Positions 1-5,918 of a stretch of DNA of 10,297 bases are shown piece after piece. Position 1 is the first letter of the stretch; the number at the start of each line of letters is the position of its first letter. The notes beneath the pieces are model-generated. The model saw only the letters and a list, made by a program, of their open reading frames with translations. It was not told the DNA's origin and did no database searches. A program made the position numbers and the translations under genes. The stretch spans positions 1 to 10,297 of the forward strand of contig DAOWDF010000005.1 of the NCBI GenBank assembly GCA_030639165.1. Reading direction: 5' to 3'. This DNA is from Alphaproteobacteria bacterium. GTDB taxonomy: Bacteria > Pseudomonadota > Alphaproteobacteria > Micavibrionales > Micavibrionaceae.

Positions 1-29
1 AACTCATGTGACTATAGTTATCTATTACC

Positions 30-173
30 GTCATCCCCTTGATTTGGCTCTAACCAAATATATACTAAGGGGATCCATATGTCAGCAGCAAAGCTGCTGT
101 ATTTTGCACCCAATGGGTAATAAATGGATATCCGCAGTTTTAGCCTAAGCCTTGCTTACGCCGCGGGTATGAC
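30..173 (+). repeat. Multi-arm palindromic intergenic repeat, copy A
   Basis: A 144-base element begins with GTCAT and ends with the complementary ATGAC. Inside are several stems: ATCCCCTT (33-40) with AAGGGGAT (67-74), enclosing ATTTGG (42-47) with CCAAAT (54-59); CAGCAGC (83-89) with GCTGCTG (93-99) around an AAA loop; a small ACCC/GGGT hairpin (108-118); and a weaker right arm ending in GCGGGTATGAC. A second copy in the same orientation lies at 3633-3756 and shares blocks such as TATACTAAGGG and TACGCCGCGGGTATGAC. It sits 12 bases beyond the maeB stop, so in that transcript it could act as a 3' stem-loop or terminator, although no U-run follows. No transposase and no clear target duplication are seen. 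The GTCAT...ATGAC ends resemble the general class of bacterial palindromic repeats; I cannot assign a named family. Confidence 0.8.
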
Positions 174-185
174 AATGGAGTTTTA

Positions 186-2528
186 TTATGCCGTTTTTAC
201 AAGTCGGTGCGTAACATTATCTATCGTATCTTTTTCAATGATCTGTGCACTTACAGAAGCGATAGCAGATATATTCATTATGCCACGAGCAGAAGTTGTT
301 GGCGTTAAGATATGAGCAGGACTTGCTGCGCCAAGCAACATTGGCCCGATGCTAACACCTTCCGAGAAGGTTTTCACCATGTTGAACGCTATATTTGCGG
401 CTTCAACATTGGGCATAATAAACAAATTAGCTTGCCCTTCCAGTCTTGAATTAGGCATTATTTCATGACGGATTGTCTCTGATAGAGCTGTATCTGCCTG
501 CATTTCTCCATCTATTTCAAGTTCTGGGTCACGGCGGCGGATATCTTCATAGGCTGCGCGCATTTTACTTGCAGACTTGCCATCACGAGCACCAAAGTTT
601 GAATGAGAAAGCATTGCAACTTTTGGCACGATACCAAAACGACGAACTTCTTCAGCGGCGAGTAATGTCATCTCTGAAATTTGTTCAACTGTTGGGTTTG
701 TGTTGATTTGTGTATCACAGAAGAAATATGTTCCGCGGTTTAGTAGTAATGGGCTAAGAGCCGCTGGAGTTTCAACGCCTTCTTTCATGCCAATTATGTC
801 GTTTATGTACCTTAAGTGTCTGTGGAAGTTTCCTTGGATACCACAAATAACGGCATCAGCTTCTTTTTTGTGAACCATCAATGCGCCAATTGCTGTGGCT
901 TCTGTACGGACGATCGTTTTTGCATCTTCTGGTGATATACCTTTGCGCTCTGTAAGCTCGTGGTAAGTTTTCCAGTAATCATGATAGCGCACATCTTCTT
1001 GCGGATCAGTGACTTCAAAGTCGTCACCAGATTTCATGCGCAAGCCAAGGCGTTTAATACGCTCATCAATAACGGATTTACGGCCGATTAGGATTGGTTT
1101 AGCAACTTTTTCATCTAGAATAGTTTGAACAGCTTGTAAAACGCGTTCTTCTTCGCCTTCACAATAAACTACGCGCTTTGGCTCTTCTTTTGCGCGCAAA
1201 TATACGGGGCGCATAACAAGTTGGGAGCGGAAGAAATATTGTTGTAATTTATGTTCATATGCATCGAAATCTTCGATTGGACGTGTTGCTACACCGCTTT
1301 TCATTGCAGCTTTAGCAACGGCAATTGGCAAGTCTACGATCAAACGTGGGTCGAATGGTTTTGGAATAAGGTAATCACGGCCAAATGTAAGGTTTTCATC
1401 TGAATAAACTGATGCAACTTCGGCGGTTACTTCTTTACGGGCAAGTGCGGCAAGCGCGTCAACGCAGGCAAGTTTCATGTCTTCATTGATGGTCGTTGCG
1501 CCAACATCTAGCGCGCCACGGAAAATGAATGGGAAACATAAAACGTTATTAACTTGGTTTGTATAATCAGAGCGTCCAGTACAAACAATAGCGTCAGGTT
1601 TAACTTCGTAAACATCCTCGGGCATAATTTCTGGAGTAGGGTTAGCAAGAGCCATAACTAGCGGCGCATCGGCCATAGTTTTAACTTGTTCTTTGCTCAT
1701 AACGCCTGGGCCAGAAAGTCCAAGGAACACGTCTGCGCCTTTAATTGCATCATCAAATGTACGCGCATTTGTTTTTGATGCAAAGGCGGCTTTTTGTGGA
1801 TCCATGCCTTCTTCGCGGCCTTCATATACTACGCCGTTACGGTCAGTTACTATGATGTTCTCGCGCTTAAGTCCTGCGTGAACAAGTAATGTCAGGCAAG
1901 CAATTGCAGATGCGCCAGCGCCAGAAGCAACTAGGCGGATATCTTCCATTTTACGGCCAGAATAATGTATCCAGTTTGTGAAAGCAGTTGTAACGATAAT
2001 CGCTGTACCATGTTGATCATCATGGAATACAGGTATGCCCATGCGCTCTTTAAGGCGGCGTTCTAGTTCGAAACACTCAGGAGCTTTGAAATCTTCGAGA
2101 TTGATACCACCGAATGATGGCTCAAGTGAGGCGATAGTTTCAACAAGTTTATCAACATCAGTCTCATCAACTTCAATATCAATGGAATCTATGTTTGCGA
2201 ATTTTTTGAATAGGACAGCTTTACCTTCCATAACTGGCTTGGATGCAAGCGCGCCAAGGTTACCAAGGCCAAGAACTGCTGTACCGTTAGAGATAACCGC
2301 AACCACGTTTCCGCGTGATGTGTAGTCATAGGAAGTTGCAGGATCTTTGAAAATTTCCTCACAAGGCGCCGCAACACCAGGGGAGTAAGCAAGTGCTAAG
2401 TCACGTTGAGTTGCCATTGCAGTAGTTGCGCGGATAGCGACTTTACCAGGGGTTGGCTCTTTGTGGTATTTTAACGCACATTCTCTAAATGCAGCTTCTT
2501 CTTCTTGCTTCTTTGTCTTGTTATCCAT
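186..2528 (-). CDS. maeB: NADP-dependent malic enzyme fused to phosphotransacetylase-like domain (MaeB type)
   Basis: This cytoplasmic enzyme oxidatively decarboxylates malate to pyruvate with reduction of NADP, linking the TCA cycle to pyruvate and NADPH supply. The reading is 780 residues, the usual size of MaeB fusions. The malic enzyme half (about 1-430) shows YSPGV near 48, GLGNLGALASKPVMEGK (87-103), the metal-binding FHDDQHGT (168-175), a Rossmann GAGAS (203-207) and SDYTNQVNN (about 320). The rest (about 440-780) is a phosphotransacetylase domain with SHSNFGA (641-647), an EGQAN block (from 697) and GPMLLGAASPAHILTPT (728-744). In MaeB this domain is generally regulatory (acetyl-CoA sensing in E. 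coli) rather than catalytic; that role is inferred here. I chose the ATG at 2528 because AGGATGAT lies upstream of it; an in-frame ATG at 2540 would add four residues but has AGG directly abutting it. The gene stands alone on the minus strand and looks intact. Confidence 0.95.
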   Translation of the reverse strand: MDNKTKKQEEEAAFRECALKYHKEPTPGKVAIRATTAMATQRDLALAYSPGVAAPCEEIFKDPATSYDYTSRGNVVAVISNGTAVLGLGNLGALASKPVMEGKAVLFKKFANIDSIDIEVDETDVDKLVETIASLEPSFGGINLEDFKAPECFELERRLKERMGIPVFHDDQHGTAIIVTTAFTNWIHYSGRKMEDIRLVASGAGASAIACLTLLVHAGLKRENIIVTDRNGVVYEGREEGMDPQKAAFASKTNARTFDDAIKGADVFLGLSGPGVMSKEQVKTMADAPLVMALANPTPEIMPEDVYEVKPDAIVCTGRSDYTNQVNNVLCFPFIFRGALDVGATTINEDMKLACVDALAALARKEVTAEVASVYSDENLTFGRDYLIPKPFDPRLIVDLPIAVAKAAMKSGVATRPIEDFDAYEHKLQQYFFRSQLVMRPVYLRAKEEPKRVVYCEGEEERVLQAVQTILDEKVAKPILIGRKSVIDERIKRLGLRMKSGDDFEVTDPQEDVRYHDYWKTYHELTERKGISPEDAKTIVRTEATAIGALMVHKKEADAVICGIQGNFHRHLRYINDIIGMKEGVETPAALSPLLLNRGTYFFCDTQINTNPTVEQISEMTLLAAEEVRRFGIVPKVAMLSHSNFGARDGKSASKMRAAYEDIRRRDPELEIDGEMQADTALSETIRHEIMPNSRLEGQANLFIMPNVEAANIAFNMVKTFSEGVSIGPMLLGAASPAHILTPTTSARGIMNISAIASVSAQIIEKDTIDNVTHRLVKTA

Positions 2529-2535
2529 GGTTTTT

Positions 2536-2543
2536 ATCATCCT
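2536..2543 (-). promoter_or_regulatory. Ribosome binding site deciding the maeB start
   Basis: On the minus strand AGGATGAT (2543 to 2536) precedes the ATG at 2528 by seven bases, or eleven counted from AGGA. The alternative ATG at 2540 lies inside this motif with no space after AGG, so the downstream ATG is favoured. Confidence 0.45.
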
Positions 2544-2547
2544 ATGA

Positions 2548-2662
2548 TTTTAACTATTACAAATATTCTATGCATTCGACTGAATGCTCGCAGCAAACGC
2601 TGCGCTTTTTAACTATCAAGCATTCGACTGAATGCTCGCGGATAATTCCGCGTTTTAACTAT
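2548..2662. repeat. Imperfect tandem repeat of paired hairpins upstream of maeB
   Basis: Two adjacent units (2572-2616 and 2620-2662) have the same layout. Each starts with an identical hairpin GCATTC-GACT-GAATGC, then a T, then a second six-pair hairpin, then T-rich TTTTAACTAT. The second hairpin differs in sequence but keeps pairing: CGCAGC/GCTGCG around AAAC (2589-2604) in the first unit and CGCGGA/TCCGCG around TAAT (2637-2652) in the second. A third TTTTAACTAT at 2548-2557 looks like the tail of a truncated unit next to the maeB start. On the minus strand this lies between tRNA-Leu and maeB, so it would be in the maeB leader if transcription starts at or beyond the tRNA. The function is unknown. 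Confidence 0.7.
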
Positions 2663-2745
2663 TAACATTCTCGCTAGGCGAAAATGGTGCACCGTAAATG
2701 GCACGCTCACTTTTCTTAGGCTCACTCTCGTTTGCCAACGAAAAC
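2663..2745. other. Spacer between hairpin repeat and tRNA-Leu, with a diverged duplicated hairpin
   Basis: There is no gene here. The segment 2666-2690 (CTCGC..GCGAAAA then TGGTGC) resembles 2723-2751 (CTCGTT..AACGAAAAC then TGGTGC), where the second TGGTGC is the tRNA's own CCA end read on the plus strand. Both are small inverted repeats. Two copies of GCTCACT (2704-2710 and 2720-2726) lie between them. No terminator with a T-run on the tRNA strand is evident. Confidence 0.4.
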
Positions 2746-2833
2746 TGGTGCGGTCGAGAAGACTCGAACTTCCACGGGAACTTAATCCCACAGCGACCTC
2801 AACGCTGCGCGTCTACCATTCCGCCACGACCGC
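2746..2833 (-). tRNA. tRNA-Leu, anticodon GAG
   Basis: On the minus strand an 88-base class II tRNA folds completely. It has a seven-pair acceptor stem, GCGGTCG (2833-2827) with CGACCGC (2756-2750), discriminator A and an encoded CCA (2748-2746). The D-arm follows TG. The anticodon stem is CAGCG/CGCTG around TTGAGGT, which places GAG at 2800-2798. A 17-base variable arm contains GGGA/TTCCC pairing, and the T-arm GGAAG-TTCGAGT-CTTCT has one G-U pair. The long variable arm together with anticodon GAG identifies leucine, reading CUC and CUU codons. It lies 217 bases upstream of the maeB start on the same strand. Confidence 0.95.
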
Positions 2834-2853
2834 ATAGTTTTTGGCAGTCAAAA

Positions 2854-2882
2854 TGCATAACAAATCATATGCTCTAGGGCAA
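2854..2882 (-). promoter_or_regulatory. Candidate promoter of tRNA-Leu
   Basis: On the minus strand TTGCCC (2882-2877) and TATGCA (2859-2854) are separated by exactly 17 bases and end 20 bases before the mature tRNA 5' end. This would give a short leader of roughly 13-15 bases. The match to the sigma-70 consensus is partial (four of six at each box), so this is a prediction only. The rest of 2834-3012, between the tRNA and lipB, holds no gene; it is AT-rich, with TATA-like stretches at 2907-2932 that could carry the lipB promoter, but no clear pair of boxes could be fixed. Confidence 0.4.
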
Positions 2883-3012
2883 GAGGGATAACGCGTTGCA
2901 GTGCAGTATAAAATAGCATTTATTCTATATTTTATGACGTTAGTTTTTTACCTCGTAACGCAGTAAAAGCAAAAAAGGGTGACTTTTAAAGGGGGTGGGT
3001 TATAACAATTGA

Positions 3013-3645
3013 ATGATTGAGTGGAAGATAGAAAAAGAGCAAGTTGTTGGGTATGATGCCGCTGTTGATGCAATGGAGAAACGCGTTGCTGATATTCGTA
3101 ATGATGACGCCGATGAGATGATTTGGTTGCTGGAGCATTCACCGCTTTATACTGCGGGGACGAGTGCTAAAGACGGTGATCTACTGGATGATCGTTTTCC
3201 TGTATATAAGACGGGCAGGGGCGGCGAGCATACATATCATGGGCCGGGTCAGCGCGTTGCCTATGTTATGCTTGATTTGAAAGAGCGCCAGAACGCTAAG
3301 CCAGATTTGCGTAAATATGTTTGGTTATTAGAGGAATGGATAATACTCACCTTGGCGGAGTTCGGTATTAAAGGCGAGCGCAGGGACGGGCGCGTTGGCA
3401 TATGGGTTGTTGGTGCAGATGGCGCGGAGAATAAAATTGCTGCGATTGGTGTGCGCATTCGTAAATGGGTGACGTATCACGGCATAGCAATCAACGTTAA
3501 CCCAGATCTATCGCATTTCAGTGGCATCGTTCCATGCGGTATTTCCGAGCATGGTGTCACTAGTATGCATGATCAAGGCAAAAATATAACTATGCATGAG
3601 CTTGATTGTGCATTACAAAAAACCCTGAAGTTGTCATTCCCTTGA
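3013..3645 (+). CDS. lipB: Lipoyl(octanoyl) transferase LipB, with a C-terminus completed by a repeat
   Basis: LipB moves octanoyl groups from acyl carrier protein to the lipoyl domains of pyruvate and 2-oxoglutarate dehydrogenases and the glycine cleavage system; LipA then inserts sulfur. The 210-residue product shows WLLEHSPLYTAGTSA (38-52), the family signature RGGEHTYHGPGQ (69-80), the conserved lysine in NKIAAIGVRI (K141) and the catalytic cysteine in GIVPCGI (C175). These match the Lys/Cys pair that forms the acyl intermediate in this family. The ATG at 3013 gives the usual MIEWKI-like N-terminus; the G-rich GGGGGTGGG upstream is a rather distant ribosome binding site. The last three complete codons (S-F-P) and the TGA stop lie in palindromic repeat copy B, which begins at 3633, so the native C-terminus has probably been altered. 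All catalytic residues are far upstream, and activity is likely kept. Confidence 0.95.
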   Translation: MIEWKIEKEQVVGYDAAVDAMEKRVADIRNDDADEMIWLLEHSPLYTAGTSAKDGDLLDDRFPVYKTGRGGEHTYHGPGQRVAYVMLDLKERQNAKPDLRKYVWLLEEWIILTLAEFGIKGERRDGRVGIWVVGADGAENKIAAIGVRIRKWVTYHGIAINVNPDLSHFSGIVPCGISEHGVTSMHDQGKNITMHELDCALQKTLKLSFP

Positions 3646-3756
3646 TTTTGCGATAGCAAAATTTATACTAAGGGAATCCAGATGTCAGCAGCTTTGCTGC
3701 TGTCTCTCGTGGATACCCGCCGTTTGAGCTTCGCTTTGCTACGCCGCGGGTATGAC
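3633..3756 (+). repeat. Multi-arm palindromic repeat, copy B, overlapping the lipB stop
   Basis: This 124-base copy has the same GTCAT and ATGAC ends and orientation as copy A (30-173). Its stems are ATTCCCTT (3636-3643) with AAGGGAAT (3670-3677), enclosing ATTTTGC (3645-3651) with GCAAAAT (3656-3662); CAGCAGC (3686-3692) with GCTGCTG (3696-3702) around TTT; and ATACCCGC with GCGGGTAT for the right arm. Several stem positions differ from copy A but remain paired. It fills most of the space between lipB and serS and supplies the lipB stop codon. It could end the lipB transcript, though there is no U-run typical of an intrinsic terminator. Confidence 0.8.
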
Positions 3757-3799
3757 GGTTTGGCTTGTGTTTAAATAAATCTAAGTAAAAGGTCTTATT

Positions 3800-5215
3800 A
3801 TGTTTGATATACGTAGCATTAGAAAAGATGCAGCTAAGTTTGATGCGGGGTGGAAACGTCGTGGGCTTGAAGCGCAAACTCCAGCTATTTTGAAATTGGA
3901 TGAGGAGCGCAGATCATTGCAAACTTCTGCGCAGGAATTGCAGGCCAAGCGTAATGAGGAATCCAAAAAGATTGGCATGATTAAAAAAGATGGCGGTGAT
4001 GCGTCCGAACAGATGGCGGCGGTTGCACTAATAAAGGATGAGATGCTTAGCTTGGAAGAGCGAGAGAAAGAGTTGGGGGTGGAGCTTAATACTCTGCTTT
4101 CTTCATTGCCTAATCTTATGGCGGCGGATGTTCCAGATGGCGCCACGGAAGATGAAAATGTTGAGCTTCATAAATGGGGGACGATTAAACGCGAGAGTGG
4201 CGCAGATCATGTGGAGATCGGTGAGGCTCTTGGGCTGGTTGATTTCGAGACAGCGGCGAAAATGTCTGGTGCTCGTTTTACTTTGCTTAAAGGTGCGATG
4301 GCGCGTATGGAGCGTGCATTGGCGCAGTTTTTCCTTGATGAACATACTATGGAGCATGGCTTAACTGAAATGTCTCCGCCTTTGTTGGTTAAAGATAATG
4401 CGCTTTACGGTACGGGGCAGCTTCCAAAATTTAAAGAAGATTTATTTAAAGCACAGAGCGTTACAAGGGAAGATTTGGTTGACTGGCTTGATAGTAAGTT
4501 GAGCATTTTACAGCAAAGGCTGAATTCTGAAGAGATATCTGGAGAAGATTTTTCCACGATGGCTACAGAAATGCTAGATGATGATGTGGATGGGCTGTTT
4601 TCTCAAGGCCACTGGCTTATTCCAACTTCAGAAGTGCCGCTGACTAATATTGTGGCGGGGGAGATATCTCCACAGGAGGAATTGCCTTATCGTTATTGTG
4701 CGCATACTCCGTGTTTCCGTTCTGAGGCTGGGTCTGCTGGGCGGGACACTAGAGGGATGCTGCGCCAGCACCAATTCTATAAGGTTGAAATGGTGAGTAT
4801 CACTACGCCAGAGGAAAGTAAGGCCGAGCATGAGCGCATGCTTGAATGCGCAGAGAATGTGCTGAAAAAGCTAGAATTGCCTTTCCGCACCGTGGTTTTG
4901 TGTAGCGGTGATACGGGCTTTGGCGCGACCAAGACTTATGATATTGAGGTATGGCTGCCAGGGCAGGAAACTTACCGTGAGATTTCCAGTATATCCAATT
5001 GTGGAGATTTTCAAGCGCGCAGAATGAATGCTCGTACTCGTAAAAAAGGCGAGAAAGATACGCGCTTTGTTCATACGCTTAATGGTTCTGGCGTTGCAGT
5101 TGGTAGAGCGCTAATCGCGGTGATCGAGAATTACTATGATCCAGAAGATGGCGGGGTATTTGTTCCTGAAGTTTTGAAACCATATATGGGCGGTATCGAG
5201 AAAATCGTTAAATAA
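3800..5215 (+). CDS. serS: Seryl-tRNA synthetase with an extra internal segment
   Basis: SerRS charges tRNA-Ser (and tRNA-Sec where present) with serine in the cytoplasm. The 471-residue product has the N-terminal long-helix tRNA-binding arm (about 26-105, Glu/Lys/Gln-rich), then the class II core: PTSEVPLTN (275-283, serine-binding TxE loop), motif 2 from FRSEAGSAGRDTRG (306-319) through HQFYKVEM (324-331), and motif 3 NGSGVAVGRALIAVIENYYD (428-447). Bacterial SerRS is usually about 425-430 residues. The excess lies between GTGQLPKFKEDLF (204-216) and WLIPTSE (272-278), where some 50 residues stand in place of about 6-14. The start ATG follows AAAGGT with a short spacer. The stop abuts the pcm start with no gap. 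Everything before and after the insertion is in one frame and well conserved, so the enzyme should be functional. Confidence 0.96.
   Translation: MFDIRSIRKDAAKFDAGWKRRGLEAQTPAILKLDEERRSLQTSAQELQAKRNEESKKIGMIKKDGGDASEQMAAVALIKDEMLSLEEREKELGVELNTLLSSLPNLMAADVPDGATEDENVELHKWGTIKRESGADHVEIGEALGLVDFETAAKMSGARFTLLKGAMARMERALAQFFLDEHTMEHGLTEMSPPLLVKDNALYGTGQLPKFKEDLFKAQSVTREDLVDWLDSKLSILQQRLNSEEISGEDFSTMATEMLDDDVDGLFSQGHWLIPTSEVPLTNIVAGEISPQEELPYRYCAHTPCFRSEAGSAGRDTRGMLRQHQFYKVEMVSITTPEESKAEHERMLECAENVLKKLELPFRTVVLCSGDTGFGATKTYDIEVWLPGQETYREISSISNCGDFQARRMNARTRKKGEKDTRFVHTLNGSGVAVGRALIAVIENYYDPEDGGVFVPEVLKPYMGGIEKIVK
4454..4600 (+). other. SerRS insertion between motifs 1 and 2
   Basis: This segment encodes residues 219-267 of SerRS, an acidic and probably helical stretch (SVTREDLVDWLDSKL, then LLxxR-like and EISGEDF, ending in DDDVDGLFSQ). 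In E. coli SerRS, as I recall it, the same position holds only about a dozen residues. It is in frame and shows no low-complexity repeat. Base composition looks like that of the surrounding gene. Its role is unknown; by position it would lie near the active-site entrance. Confidence 0.6.
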
Positions 5216-5899
5216 ATGAATACGCAGGATATAAATAAACGCATACGCCTGATTATGGATTTGCGTAACAAGGGGATCGTCGATACTGATGTATTGAGCG
5301 CGATAGAGCGCGTGCCGCGTGATGAATTTGTGCCTGCCCATTCGCGGGATCAAGCGTGGGAGGATATGGCTCTGCCGATTGGGCTAGGTCAGACAATAAG
5401 CCAGCCTTTCGTAGTAGCAAAAATGACGGAGAGCCTTGGTGTAACTGATCGCGATACTATTTTGGAGATTGGTACAGGCTGTGGTTATCAATGCGCTGTT
5501 CTGTCCTATCTTGCGCGGCGTGTTTATACTATTGAGCGCCACAAATACCTTCAGGTGGATGCGGAAAAGCGTTTTGAAAAGTTGGGCTTGCGCAATATTA
5601 CTGCTATTGCTGCGGATGGAATGAAAGGCTGGCCGGTTATTAACGGGATTAAGCCAGAGCCATATGATAAGATTATTGTAACGGCGGCTGCGCGCTCTAA
5701 ACCTCCACAAGCCTTGATAGATCAGCTTAAGGTCGGTGGGAAGATGATTATTCCTGTCGGTGAGCCAGGGGCTCAGATACTAAAACTGTATAAGCGTGAA
5801 AGCGAAGAAGCTTACTCGGTTAAGGATGTCATGCCTGTACGTTTTGTTCCGTTGCTGCCTGATGTTTCGCATGAGCATAACGATGTTGCCGTTTCTTAA
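5216..5899 (+). CDS. pcm: Protein-L-isoaspartate O-methyltransferase
   Basis: Pcm uses S-adenosylmethionine to methylate isoaspartyl residues in aged proteins, starting their conversion back to aspartate. The 227-residue product carries the family marker GLGQTISQPFVVA (56-68), SAM-binding motif I ILEIGTGCGYQ (82-92), the acidic ribose-binding residue in YTIERH (E107), AADGMKGWP (132-140), YDKIIVTAAA (150-159) and the closing VRFVPLL block (208-214). Length and motif order are normal. The ATG begins immediately after the serS TAA with no intergenic base and only a weak ribosome binding site, so translation probably depends on ribosomes ending serS. In many alphaproteobacteria and in E. coli surE lies directly before pcm; here it does not. 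The tail after 214 is poorly conserved. Confidence 0.95.
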   Translation: MNTQDINKRIRLIMDLRNKGIVDTDVLSAIERVPRDEFVPAHSRDQAWEDMALPIGLGQTISQPFVVAKMTESLGVTDRDTILEIGTGCGYQCAVLSYLARRVYTIERHKYLQVDAEKRFEKLGLRNITAIAADGMKGWPVINGIKPEPYDKIIVTAAARSKPPQALIDQLKVGGKMIIPVGEPGAQILKLYKRESEEAYSVKDVMPVRFVPLLPDVSHEHNDVAVS

Positions 5900-5918
5900 T
5901 GACGGTTAAGCTATATAT

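Noticed and set aside
124..315. Short plus-strand open frame at the left edge
   Set aside because: It spans repeat copy A and the antisense of the maeB 3' end, with no ribosome binding site and no recognisable protein.
2589..2610. Intrinsic terminator on the plus strand (CGCAGC/GCTGCG hairpin then T-run)
   Set aside because: No plus-strand gene ends upstream, and the same unit recurs as a tandem repeat, so the T-run is better seen as part of the repeat.
2572..2639. Two 20-base identical palindromic repeats, as in a tiny CRISPR array
   Set aside because: There are only two copies, the material between them is itself a paired hairpin plus a shared tail rather than a unique spacer, and no cas gene is present.
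4454..4600. Frameshift or intein-like disruption of serS
   Set aside because: Flanking motifs are in one frame, the segment is far too short for an intein, and no splice-type Cys/Asn junction residues are seen.
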